Shown: positions 48,601-55,564 of the stretch, piece after piece | Layout of the letters: every line of letters starts with the position of its first letter | Numbering within the stretch: position 1 is the stretch's first letter | Source of the DNA: Pelagibius sp. CAU 1746 | GTDB lineage: Bacteria > Pseudomonadota > Alphaproteobacteria > Kiloniellales > Kiloniellaceae | Assembly: GCF_039839785.1 (NCBI RefSeq) | Contig: NZ_JBDOQT010000001.1 | Coordinates: 3,224,001 to 3,288,000 of the forward strand | Length of the DNA stretch: 64,000 bases | Reading direction: 5' to 3' | The notes under the pieces: generated by a model | Seen by the model: the letters and a program-made list of their open reading frames with translations, nothing else | The model's database searches: none | Told to the model about the DNA's origin: nothing | Made by a program: the position numbers and the translations under genes

Positions 48601-48824
48601 TCGACGCCGTTGATCTCCTGCTCCAGCGGCGTCGCCACGGTCTCGGCCACGGTCTTGGCGTCGGCCCCGGGATAGCTGGCGCGCACCACTATGCTGGGCG
48701 GCGCGATCTCGGGATACTGAGCAACCGGCAATTGGCCGTAAGCGATCAGCCCGACGATGACCAGAACGAGGGACAGCACCGTCGCGAAGATCGGCCTGTC
48801 GACGAAGAAATGTGCGAAGCGCAT
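45654..48824 (-). CDS. RND-family efflux permease (HAE1 / AcrB class)
   Basis: 1056 residues, twelve helices and two large periplasmic loops. Motifs: FAHFFVDRPIFATVLSLVLV at the start, MLTLFGMVLAIGIVVDDAIV with the proton-relay aspartate pair in helix 4, PVAFIPGITGQFYLQFALTI, and VGLAAKNAILIVEFAKQAED with the helix-10 lysine. It pumps hydrophobic compounds out of the periplasm using the proton gradient, with the adaptor encoded 9 bp upstream. No outer-membrane channel gene is in this operon, so a shared TolC is expected. Confidence 0.95.
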   Translation of the reverse strand: MRFAHFFVDRPIFATVLSLVLVIVGLIAYGQLPVAQYPEIAPPSIVVRASYPGADAKTVAETVATPLEQEINGVEDMLYMSSYSTADGSMSLTITFKLGTDLDQAQVLVQNRVSIAEPRLPEEVRRLGVTTTKSSPDLMMVVHMLSPDESYDQLYVSNYARARVRDLLLRIDGVGDLLLFGEREFALRVWLDPDKLSAYALTAADVVGALREQNVQVSGGSIGAPPNPGQNAFQYVVTTQGRLQDPREFRSVIVKSGEDGRLIRLQDVARVELGAREYITNSYLNGKPAVALAVFQRPGTNALETAEAVKATMERVKQDFPPGIDYTIVYNPTEFIAESIDAVYKTLFEAVILVVLVVLVFLQSWRTAFVPIVAIPVSLIGTFAVMQAFGFSINMLTLFGMVLAIGIVVDDAIVVVENVERNMRLGMSPREAAHRTMDEVGSAIIAISLVLVAVFVPVAFIPGITGQFYLQFALTIAVTTIISAVNSLTLSPALAAILFKPHGGKPSRFPLAVVGRLFADAFNKGFDRLSELYGEVVRFLVGRRSALAAMLLVFAGLLGATVYMLQTTPRGFIPTMDEGYAIVVIQLPEGASLARTDEVVQEASQIIQGTPGVRNAVAFAGFSGATFTNATNAGVIFAGFDPFEERLAKGQPAGAIIGQLYGGLQSIREAFVIAVPPPPVRGVGNSGGFKLQLRELNSADMDRVLGAAYAIMGQASQTPGVTGVYTTFSSSSPQFYLDIDRRKARMLDVPIQNIFDTLSINLGTSYVNDFNAFGRIYQVRAQADQQFRMEKEDILRLKVRSARGALVPLGTLVEIKEVAGPNLVQRYNMFVSVPVQGNAAPGVSSDQALQVMENLARQVLPPGTDFEWTDLAYQERNTGNTAVFIFALSVLFVFLALAAQYESWSLPLAIILIVPMSVLSALVGITLRGFDNNILTQVGLIVLVGLAAKNAILIVEFAKQAEDNGHSAVEAVVEACRLRLRPILMTAFAFILGVVPMAIATGPGAEMRQALGVTVFSGMLGVTFFGLFLTPVFYVTIRGITRRLRPARTDEVAPAE

Positions 48825-48833
48825 GGCCGTCCC

Positions 48834-50033
48834 TTATTTTGCCGCGGCGACCTGCGGCAATTCCTTGAACTCGGGCGTCACGGTGACTCCCGGACGCACC
48901 CGCATCAGTCCTTCGACCACGATGGTCTCCTCGCCGGTCAGGCCTTCGCGCACGATGCGATAGCCGTACAGAAGAGGGCCGGGGCGGATCTCCCGCCGGG
49001 ACACCTTGCCGGCCTCGTCCACTACATAGACCAGGCGCTTGTCCTGGTCGGCGCTGATGGCGCTGTCCGGCACCATGACGCCTCGGTAGGGCAGCGAGCC
49101 AGGGATATTGATGATGCCGAAGAGGCCCGGCTGCAAGACCAGCTCCGGATTATCGAGAACCGCGCGCACCCGCATGGTGCCCGTATCCTCGTCGACCTTG
49201 TTCTCGGCGAAATCCAAGGTGCCGCCGAAGGAGCCGTCTCGCTCGTCGGCGAGCCGCACCGTTACGGGCAGCGCGCCCGCGCCCTCTTGCAGTGCCACGC
49301 CGCGCGCTCTGGCGTCGCGGGCGTAGGCCAGGAAGGAACGCTCGTCGATGTCGAAATAGAAGTTGATGGGGTCGATGGCGACGATGGTGGTCAGCGTCGT
49401 GTCGTCGGGCACGACGAGGTTGCCGACCGAGATGAGGTTGCGGTCGATACGCCCGGAGATGGGCGCGCGGATCTCGGTGTATTCCAGATCCAGCCTCGCG
49501 CTGTCGAGCGCCGCCTTGGCGCCCTGCACCTGGGCCAGAGCGGCGACGTATTCCTGCTGGCGCTCGTCGAGTGCGCTGACAGAGATGTTGCCGCGCGTGG
49601 AAAGCTCGCGCGCACGCTCCAACTGCTTCTTGGTGTATTCCACCTGCGAGCGGGCGATCTTGAGGTTCGCCTCCGCCTCGCCCACCGCGGCCCGGTAAGG
49701 CCGCTGGTCGATGGTGAACAGCAGGTCGCCCTGGGCCACGACCGCGCCGTCGGTGAAGTGCACTTCCTCCAGGTAGCCGCCCACCCGGGCCCGCAAATCC
49801 ACCTCGTCGACGGCCTCGAAACGGCCGACGAACTCGTCGTCCTCGACGATGTCGCGGACCACCGGCTTGGCCACGGTGACCGCGGGCGGCGCCGCCGGCT
49901 GCTGGGCCGCACCGCTGCCCTGCTCGCCGCAGGCGGCCAGCAGGCCCAGGAGAGCAACGCCCAGGGCGCTCCTCAATAGACTAAGGACAGCCCGCGCCAC
50001 CCGCGAACCCTCGGATTTCTCGGTCGATTGCAT
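48834..50033 (-). CDS. RND efflux periplasmic adaptor (AcrA class lipoprotein)
   Basis: 399 residues. A lipoprotein signal ends in LLGLLAACGEQ, so the mature protein is anchored by its cysteine. The HlyD/AcrA pattern follows: ITVAKP-type start (VTVAKPVVRDIVEDDEFVGRFEAVDEV), coiled-coil hairpin with AKLKIARSQVEYTKKQ-like heptads, the lipoyl half ISGRIDRNLISVGNLV and the beta-barrel (PGLFGIINIPGS). ATG at 50033 follows AGAGG and is preferred over an upstream start at 50048. First gene of a two-gene operon. Confidence 0.93.
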   Translation of the reverse strand: MQSTEKSEGSRVARAVLSLLRSALGVALLGLLAACGEQGSGAAQQPAAPPAVTVAKPVVRDIVEDDEFVGRFEAVDEVDLRARVGGYLEEVHFTDGAVVAQGDLLFTIDQRPYRAAVGEAEANLKIARSQVEYTKKQLERARELSTRGNISVSALDERQQEYVAALAQVQGAKAALDSARLDLEYTEIRAPISGRIDRNLISVGNLVVPDDTTLTTIVAIDPINFYFDIDERSFLAYARDARARGVALQEGAGALPVTVRLADERDGSFGGTLDFAENKVDEDTGTMRVRAVLDNPELVLQPGLFGIINIPGSLPYRGVMVPDSAISADQDKRLVYVVDEAGKVSRREIRPGPLLYGYRIVREGLTGEETIVVEGLMRVRPGVTVTPEFKELPQVAAAK

Positions 50034-50179
50034 GCTACTGCCTCTCACTCAGACGCCCCCCGCGTCGGCAGGAAACTGAGCAGTTTACTTATACCGCGCC
50101 GCAGCAAATGCAAGATCGCGCTTGGAAAGGGGGGATTGCGTCGCTTGCATAGCCCGGCCGGAAGCCGCAGATTTGCTGG

Positions 50180-51454
50180 ATGAGCGCAGCTTTGACGACG
50201 AGTCCTAGCCCCACCGAAGACACGGTCCTGACGCCCCAGCTCTGTACCCAGGGCCGCGAACGGGCGCAGCCGGTGATCGACTGGCTCTTCGCCATGCGGC
50301 TGCAGCCGAGCCGTATCAGCCAACTCTTTGAGGGATTCCTCCGCGAGTTGGATGCCGTCGGCATCCCGGTCGACCGCTCCACCCTGCACCTACCCCAACT
50401 CCACCCGCAGCTACGCGCCAGAACGGTGCTGTGGGAAGATGGGGAGCAGGCCGTGGTCGAGATCCCGCGGGTACACGGAATCGAACACACCGAGTTTTTC
50501 CTCAAAAGCCCCATCAAGCAGGTCTTCGACGGCGGGCCCGCCGTCCGGCGGCGCCTCGGCCAGCCCGGCTGCCCACTGGACTTTCCCATCACTGAGGAAC
50601 TCCACGGCAACGGCTACCGCGACTACACCGTTCGGCCGCTGCCCTTCAGCAACGGTCAGGTCAACGGCCTTACCCTCTCCAGCAAGCAAGACGGCGGTTT
50701 CAGCGATTGCGACATTGCCACAGTGGAGGCCACCCTGCCCGCCTTCGGGTTGCTGCTCGAGCTGCGCCACGCCTATGTCACCGCTCAGACGCTGATGGAG
50801 ACCTATCTCGGCACGCGCAGCGGTCAACGGGTCCTGGCAGGTACCATCCGCCGCGGGCACGCGGAACGCATCAATGCGGTGCTCCTGACCTCCGATCTGC
50901 GCTGCTTCACCGAGCTCTCAGAGTCCCTCACCATGGAAGAAGTCGTCGATTTGCTCGACGAGTATTTCGAGATCATGGGCGTGGCAATCGTGGAATCCGG
51001 CGGTGAGATCCTGAAGTTCATCGGCGACGGTATTCTGGCAATCTTCCCAACGGGCGAAGCCGGTGAAGCGGCCACTTGCAGCGCCTGCGAGGCGGCGATG
51101 CAGGCAGCGCGCCGCGCACTGCAGGGCATCCACAACAAACGTCTGCACCGCGAGAGCCTGGGATTGGTGCCCTACCGTGCCGGTATCGCGCTGCACCTGG
51201 GCGATGTCCTCTACGGCAATATCGGCGCCGCGGACCGCCTGGACTTTACGGTGATCGGTCCGGCGGTGAACCTGGTCAGCCGCATCGAAGCGCTGAATCA
51301 GGCCCTCCACCTGCCCCTGGTCTTCTCCGCCGATTTCGCGGCGAGCTGGAAAGGCGCGGCCCGCAGCCTGGGCCTTCACCAACTAAAGGGCATCGCCGAC
51401 CCCCAGGAGGTCTTCACCCTGGCCGATACTGCCGGCCTGCCCGGCCAGGACTGA
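50180..51454 (+). CDS. Class III adenylate/guanylate cyclase with an uncharacterised N-terminal domain
   Basis: 424 residues. The cyclase core is in the second half: LLTSDLRCFTELSESL holds the first metal aspartate (near residue 239), EILKFIGDGILAIFP the second (near 281), and FTVIGPAVNLVSRIEAL the N-x-x-x-R transition-state pair (near 363). It should be active. The first ~190 residues contain a GAF-like stretch (TVEATLPAFGLLLELRHAYVTAQTLMETYLG) resembling a subgroup of soluble proteobacterial cyclases; signal unknown. Divergent from the efflux operon over ~145 bp. Confidence 0.88.
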   Translation: MSAALTTSPSPTEDTVLTPQLCTQGRERAQPVIDWLFAMRLQPSRISQLFEGFLRELDAVGIPVDRSTLHLPQLHPQLRARTVLWEDGEQAVVEIPRVHGIEHTEFFLKSPIKQVFDGGPAVRRRLGQPGCPLDFPITEELHGNGYRDYTVRPLPFSNGQVNGLTLSSKQDGGFSDCDIATVEATLPAFGLLLELRHAYVTAQTLMETYLGTRSGQRVLAGTIRRGHAERINAVLLTSDLRCFTELSESLTMEEVVDLLDEYFEIMGVAIVESGGEILKFIGDGILAIFPTGEAGEAATCSACEAAMQAARRALQGIHNKRLHRESLGLVPYRAGIALHLGDVLYGNIGAADRLDFTVIGPAVNLVSRIEALNQALHLPLVFSADFAASWKGAARSLGLHQLKGIADPQEVFTLADTAGLPGQD

Positions 51455-51514
51455 AGCCCTAAACGGCGTTATCCGGGGCTTTCGGTGGAGCACCGGCGGC
51501 GCTATGGTCCGGCC

Positions 51515-52903
51515 ATGACAGATACCAAAGCGCCCCCCATCCCCGGACCCATCCACGTCATCGGCGGCGGCCTGGCCGGCAGCGAGGCTGCCTGGCAGAT
51601 CGTCCGCGCCGGCGTGCCGGTGGTCCTCCACGAGATGCGCCCGGAGCGCAAGACCGACGCTCACCAGACCGAGGGGCTGGCCGAGTTGGTCTGCTCCAAC
51701 TCCTTTCGCAGCGACGACGCCGAGAACAACGCCGTCGGCCTGCTGCACGAGGAGATGCGCCGCCTCGGCTCCCTCATCATGGCCTCCGGCGACGCCACCA
51801 AGCTGCCCGCCGGCGGCGCCCTGGCGGTCGACCGGGTGGCCTTCTCCGACCGTGTCACCGCGGCCCTGGAAGCCGAGCCGCTGGTCACCATCCAGCGTGG
51901 CGAGGTCGACGGCCTGCCGCCGGAGGACTGGGACTCGGTCATTGTCGCCACCGGCCCCCTCACCTCGCCGGCCCTGGGCGAAGCCATCGGCGCGCTGAGC
52001 GGCACCGACTACCTGGCCTTCTTCGACGCCATCGCGCCCATCGTCTACAAGGAGTCCATCGACTTCTCCAAGGCCTGGTTCCAGTCGCGCTACGACAAGC
52101 CGGGACCCGGCGGCGGCACCGCCGACTACGTGAATTGCCCGCTGAGCGAAGAGCAGTACAAGGCCTTCATCCAGGCCCTGCTGGACGGCGAGAAGACCGA
52201 GTTCAAGGATTGGGAGAAGTCGACGCCCTACTTCGAGGGCTGCCTGCCCATCGAGGTCATGGCCGAGCGCGGGCCGGAGACCCTGCGCTTCGGGCCGATG
52301 AAGCCGGTCGGCCTGCACGACCCCCACAGCGACGCGCGGCCCCATGCGGTGGTGCAGCTGCGCCAGGACAACGCCCTGGGCACGCTGTACAACATCGTCG
52401 GTTTCCAGACCAAGCTGAAGTACGGCGAGCAGACGCGCATCTTCCGCATGATCCCCGGCCTGGAGAACGCCGAGTTCGCGCGCCTGGGCGGCCTGCACCG
52501 CAACACCTTCCTGAAGTCGCCGGAGCTGCTGGACGGCCAACTGCGCCTCAAGGCGCAGCCGCGCCTGCGCTTCGCCGGGCAGATCACCGGCGTCGAGGGT
52601 TATGTGGAGTCCGCGGCCATCGGCCTGCTGGCGGGGCGCTTTGCCGCCGCCGAACGCCTGGGCAAGCCCTTCGCGCCGCCGCCGCCGACCACCGCGCACG
52701 GCGCCCTCTTGGCGCACATCACGGGTGGCGCCGCAGCCGACACCTTCCAGCCGATGAACGTGAACTTCGGCCTCTTCCCGCCGCTGACCCCGCCCGAGGG
52801 CAAGCGCAAGGTGAAGAAGAAGGACCGCAAGCCGGCCTACTCGGCCCGCGCCCTGGCCGACCTCGATGCCTGGCGCAGCGAGAGCGCGGCCGCCGCGGAG
52901 TAA
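51515..52903 (+). CDS. trmFO: Folate/FAD-dependent tRNA U54 methyltransferase
   Basis: 462 residues. The FAD motif [13 protein letters not shown] is at residues ~15-27, followed by the family's KTDAHQT...[20 protein letters not shown] segment with the conserved cysteine, [20 protein letters not shown] with the second reactive cysteine, and [14 protein letters not shown] near the end. It forms ribothymidine in the tRNA T-loop using methylene-THF. ATG at 51515 is used; the frame also opens upstream but without a ribosome site. Convergent with the phytoene-synthase-like gene. Confidence 0.95.
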   Translation: MTDTKAPPIPGPIHVIGGGLAGSEAAWQIVRAGVPVVLHEMRPERKTDAHQTEGLAELVCSNSFRSDDAENNAVGLLHEEMRRLGSLIMASGDATKLPAGGALAVDRVAFSDRVTAALEAEPLVTIQRGEVDGLPPEDWDSVIVATGPLTSPALGEAIGALSGTDYLAFFDAIAPIVYKESIDFSKAWFQSRYDKPGPGGGTADYVNCPLSEEQYKAFIQALLDGEKTEFKDWEKSTPYFEGCLPIEVMAERGPETLRFGPMKPVGLHDPHSDARPHAVVQLRQDNALGTLYNIVGFQTKLKYGEQTRIFRMIPGLENAEFARLGGLHRNTFLKSPELLDGQLRLKAQPRLRFAGQITGVEGYVESAAIGLLAGRFAAAERLGKPFAPPPPTTAHGALLAHITGGAAADTFQPMNVNFGLFPPLTPPEGKRKVKKKDRKPAYSARALADLDAWRSESAAAAE

Positions 52904-52943
52904 GTTCATTTCCTTTCGACGACGCGCGGTGGCGAGGTAATCA

Positions 52944-52990
52944 CCCCCACCTAACCTCCCCCCCTTGATGGGGGGGAGGTTAGGTGGGGG
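52944..52990. terminator. 21-bp perfect inverted repeat between convergent genes (bidirectional terminator or REP)
   Basis: 52944-52964 pairs with 52970-52990 as a perfect 21-bp stem with a TTGAT loop. It lies ~40 bp after trmFO and ~20 bp before the stop of the minus-strand synthase-like gene, so it can end both transcripts. No T-run on either side. Sequence style (CCCCCACCTAACCTCCCCC) is that of a common dispersed intergenic repeat. Confidence 0.65.
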
Positions 52991-53011
52991 GTGGAGCCGC
53001 AAGTGCGTTGC

Positions 53012-53851
53012 TCAATACCGCCCGCGCCAGTTGCCCCAGGCCAGGCGCCAGACACGGCCCGGTGCCGGAGCCTGCACGGCGGCGGCGAAGGGGTCGCCGC
53101 CGGCCTTTCGCAGGCGCTTCAGGTAAAGATCGGCAAGGCGTGCGGGCAGCAGCGCCGGCAAGGCCCTGCGCGGCACCTCGCGGGCGCTGCGCCGCGCCGC
53201 CTTCAGATGCTGCCCCGCGGCATCCAGCAGCACGCCGGTGACCCGCCGCAAGGCCGGCGAGGTGCGCAGTTCGAAGACCGCCTGCAGGTCGACGCCGGCA
53301 TCGGCACAGAGGTCCGCCGGCAGATAGAGCCGCTTCTGCCGGGCGTGCAGCGGCAGCGTCCGCAGCAGTCCAAGATAGGCCCAGGCGGGGCCCAGGTGCT
53401 CCACGGCTTCGAGACTGGCCGCGTCCTCCGCCTCCAGGACCTGAAGGGTCAGGCGCAGCAGCGCCGTCGAGGTACCTTCGGCATAGCCGCGCAAGGCGTC
53501 GAGATCCGCCGGCGGCTCGGGATCCAGGTCGAACTCCCGGGCATCGATCACCCGCTCCAGCAGGCCGCGCTGCAGGCCCTTGGCCGCAATGCACTGCGCC
53601 AGCGGCACCACGACCTCGTGCTGGCGCGGAGTTCCCGCGTAGATGCCTTCCAGGGCTTCGCGCCACCACTGCAGGCGGATCTGTCCCAGCATGGGCTCGC
53701 TCACCACCTCCGCCGTCTTCGCCACCTCGTGATTGAAGGCATAGAGAGCGAAGAGATGCTCGCGCTCGGCCTCCGGCGCGAAGAGGCTGGCGAGGTAGCG
53801 GTCGCGGTCGTGGCGCTCGACGAGGGCGCCGCAGGCGGAAAGACCTTTCAT
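53012..53851 (-). CDS. Squalene/phytoene-synthase-fold protein, NDUFAF6-like
   Basis: 279 residues of the isoprenoid synthase fold. YAFNHEVAKTAEVVSEPMLG occupies the place of the first Asp-rich motif (DxxxD) and QIRLQWWREALEG follows as in synthases, but the aspartates are missing; the second motif is likewise changed. This matches the NDUFAF6 group of complex I assembly proteins rather than active phytoene or squalene synthases. ATG at 53851 is chosen over an upstream in-frame start in non-family sequence. Its neighbour trmFO is convergent. Complex I involvement is by family only. Confidence 0.82.
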   Translation of the reverse strand: MKGLSACGALVERHDRDRYLASLFAPEAEREHLFALYAFNHEVAKTAEVVSEPMLGQIRLQWWREALEGIYAGTPRQHEVVVPLAQCIAAKGLQRGLLERVIDAREFDLDPEPPADLDALRGYAEGTSTALLRLTLQVLEAEDAASLEAVEHLGPAWAYLGLLRTLPLHARQKRLYLPADLCADAGVDLQAVFELRTSPALRRVTGVLLDAAGQHLKAARRSAREVPRRALPALLPARLADLYLKRLRKAGGDPFAAAVQAPAPGRVWRLAWGNWRGRY

Positions 53852-54053
53852 CGCGGAGGGCCTTTGCGTTCCGATGCTGCCCGGACCGAAACCGTTGGGG
53901 CGCCCTCTTGGCAAGTCATGAAGTAAACCCTAGACTTTACCAAGGCGACTCCAACCATTCTATTTGCGAGATTCACCGACACAGCAAGAAAAAATAAAAT
54001 CATCCCTGCGCTATCAAAGAGTAAGCGGCGGACGATAACATAGGAGAGTGTAA

Positions 54054-54650
54054 ATGGCTGGGATACTCACCTCACTCAGAAGCACGGTAATCGCAGGCTG
54101 CGTCTTTGCGGTCATTCTGTTCGTAATCTATTACAGCATTCAAGGCTACGACGGCTACGCGTTCGGCGCCTTTTTCTTCCGCTGGCTGCACGTGCTCAGC
54201 GGCGTCATGTGGATCGGGCTGCTGTGGTACTTCAACTTCGTGCAGATTCCCAACATGGGGAAAATTCCCGACGAGCAGAAGCCGGCCATCGGCAAAGTCA
54301 TCGCACCAGCCGCTCTATGGTGGTTCCGCTGGGGGGCCATGGCAACCATCGTGACAGGCCTTATCCTAGCCGCTTTCAACGGCTACATCCTCGAAGCGCT
54401 CTTGCTGGGTCTCATCGACGGTGTGCCAAAACACAGCATGATCGGCATCGGCATGTGGATGGGCGCCATCATGTGGTTCAACGTCTGGTTCGTCATCTGG
54501 CCCAACCAGAAGCGGGCCCTCGGAATTGTCGAGGCCGATGCGGACAGCAAAGCCCAGTCGGCGCGCACCGCCATGCTGTTCTCGCGCACCAACACCCTGT
54601 TGTCGGTGCCGATGCTGTTTGCCATGGTCTCGGCACAGAACCTTTTCTAG
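54054..54650 (+). CDS. PuuD-like (urate oxidase N-terminal-type) membrane protein
   Basis: 198 residues, about five helices: VIAGCVFAVILFVIYYSI, RWLHVLSGVMWIGLLWYFNFVQIP, LWWFRWGAMATIVTGLILAAF, GIGMWMGAIMWFNVWFVIWP, LLSVPMLFAMVSA. RWLHVLSGVMWIGLLWY is the hallmark of the family; its histidine is a likely heme ligand. Full PuuD carries a C-terminal cytochrome c; that is absent, so urate hydroxylation is not assured. Start at 54054 with a GGAGAG site. A terminator hairpin follows at 54707, then sodB. Confidence 0.78.
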   Translation: MAGILTSLRSTVIAGCVFAVILFVIYYSIQGYDGYAFGAFFFRWLHVLSGVMWIGLLWYFNFVQIPNMGKIPDEQKPAIGKVIAPAALWWFRWGAMATIVTGLILAAFNGYILEALLLGLIDGVPKHSMIGIGMWMGAIMWFNVWFVIWPNQKRALGIVEADADSKAQSARTAMLFSRTNTLLSVPMLFAMVSAQNLF

Positions 54651-54706
54651 AGCCTGCACATTTTCTGGGCAGCAGCGCAGGCAACACTGCGAAAATGAAT
54701 GCCCTG

Positions 54707-54736
54707 GGACCGGAGTCGCAAGGCTCCGGTCCGTTT
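54707..54736 (+). terminator. Hairpin after the PuuD-like gene
   Basis: GGACCGGAG (54707-54715) and CTCCGGTCC (54724-54732) form a perfect 9-bp stem with an 8-base loop, followed by GTTT. Likely intrinsic terminator of the upstream gene, with a short T-run. Confidence 0.55.
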
Positions 54737-54802
54737 GCCAGCCCGCGAATTCAAAAATTCACGCTGCGGCACGCCACTTCCGGCGATTGCTACTGGAACT
54801 TT

Positions 54803-54831
54803 TTGCGTAACTGATTAATTGTCCCTAATAG
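54803..54831 (+). promoter_or_regulatory. Predicted sodB promoter
   Basis: TTGCGT (54803-54808), 17-bp spacer, TAATAG (54826-54831). Transcription would start near 54838, at the foot of the hairpin at 54840-54869. Confidence 0.5.
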
Positions 54832-54839
54832 GAGAACAA

Positions 54840-54874
54840 CCCGCGCCGGCCTGGACAAGGCCGCACGGGTTTTT
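54840..54874 (+). terminator. Terminator-like hairpin in the predicted sodB leader
   Basis: A 6-bp stem CGGCCT/AGGCCG with a 5-base loop is extended by CCCG/CGGG around a small internal loop and followed by TTTTT. It ends 33 bp before the sodB ATG. It is either a terminator of upstream transcription or an attenuator. Confidence 0.55.
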
Positions 54875-54907
54875 GTTGGATAACACAGGATCGAGAGAGA
54901 GATTGGC

Positions 54908-55492
54908 ATGGCGTTCGAGCTTCCTTCACTGCCCTATGCGCAAGACGCATTGGAGCCGCACTATTCGGCCAACACCCTGAGCTTCCACCATGGCAAGCAC
55001 CATCAGGCCTATGTGACCAAGCTGAACGAGCTCACCGAGGGCACCGACGATGCCAAGAAGTCCCTCGAAGAGATCATCAAGTCCAGCTCCGGCGGCCTCT
55101 TCAACCAGGCCGCCCAGGTGTGGAACCACACGTTCTTCTGGAACTCGATGAAGCCGGGCGGCGGCGGCGCGCCGTCGGGCGCCCTGGCGGAGGCCATCGA
55201 CAAGGCTTTCGGCAGCTTCGACAAGTTCAAGGAGGAGTTCAAGGCCAAGGGCGTCGGCCAGTTCGGCAGTGGCTGGGTCTGGCTGGTCAAGGAAGGCGGT
55301 GACCTGAAGATCGTCACCACCGCCAACGCGGAAACCCCGATCACCAACGGACAGACCGCGATCCTGACCTGCGACGTCTGGGAACACGCCTACTATCTGG
55401 ATTACCAGAACCGTCGGCCGGACTTCCTGCAGTCCTTCCTCGACAACCTGGCGAACTGGGACTTCGCGGCGGCCAACTTCGACGCCGCCTGA
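54908..55492 (+). CDS. sodB: Superoxide dismutase, Fe (or cambialistic) type
   Basis: 194 residues. Metal ligands are visible in order: SFHHGKHHQAYV (near 27), AQVWNHTFFWNSM (near 74), and the C-terminal DVWEHAYYLDYQNRRPDFL (Asp and His near 157-161). FGSGWVWLVKEGGDLKI is the family middle. The QVWNHTFFW and TTANAETPI segments favour iron over manganese, but metal choice cannot be settled. Cytoplasmic, converting superoxide to peroxide. ATG at 54908 behind a GAGAGAGA site; terminator follows. Confidence 0.95.
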   Translation: MAFELPSLPYAQDALEPHYSANTLSFHHGKHHQAYVTKLNELTEGTDDAKKSLEEIIKSSSGGLFNQAAQVWNHTFFWNSMKPGGGGAPSGALAEAIDKAFGSFDKFKEEFKAKGVGQFGSGWVWLVKEGGDLKIVTTANAETPITNGQTAILTCDVWEHAYYLDYQNRRPDFLQSFLDNLANWDFAAANFDAA

Positions 55493-55512
55493 TCCCGCTC
55501 CAGGCGAGAAAC

Positions 55513-55547
55513 GAAAGGGGCCCCACCTCCCGGCGGGGCCCCTTTTC
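55513..55547. terminator. Intrinsic terminator between sodB and the cyclase-TPR gene
   Basis: GAAAGGGGCCCC (55513-55524) and GGGGCCCCTTTTC (55535-55547) form a strong stem with a 10-base loop. It ends with TTTT on the plus strand and TTTC on the minus strand, so it can serve both convergent genes. Confidence 0.85.
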
Positions 55548-55564
55548 GCGCGCCTGCCGCCAGC

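Noticed and set aside
45798-49979. A 1393-codon open frame on the plus strand
   Set aside because: It is antisense to the RND permease and adaptor genes, whose motifs are clear; long antisense frames are expected at this GC content, and its composition (H, Q, R, D rich) is not protein-like.
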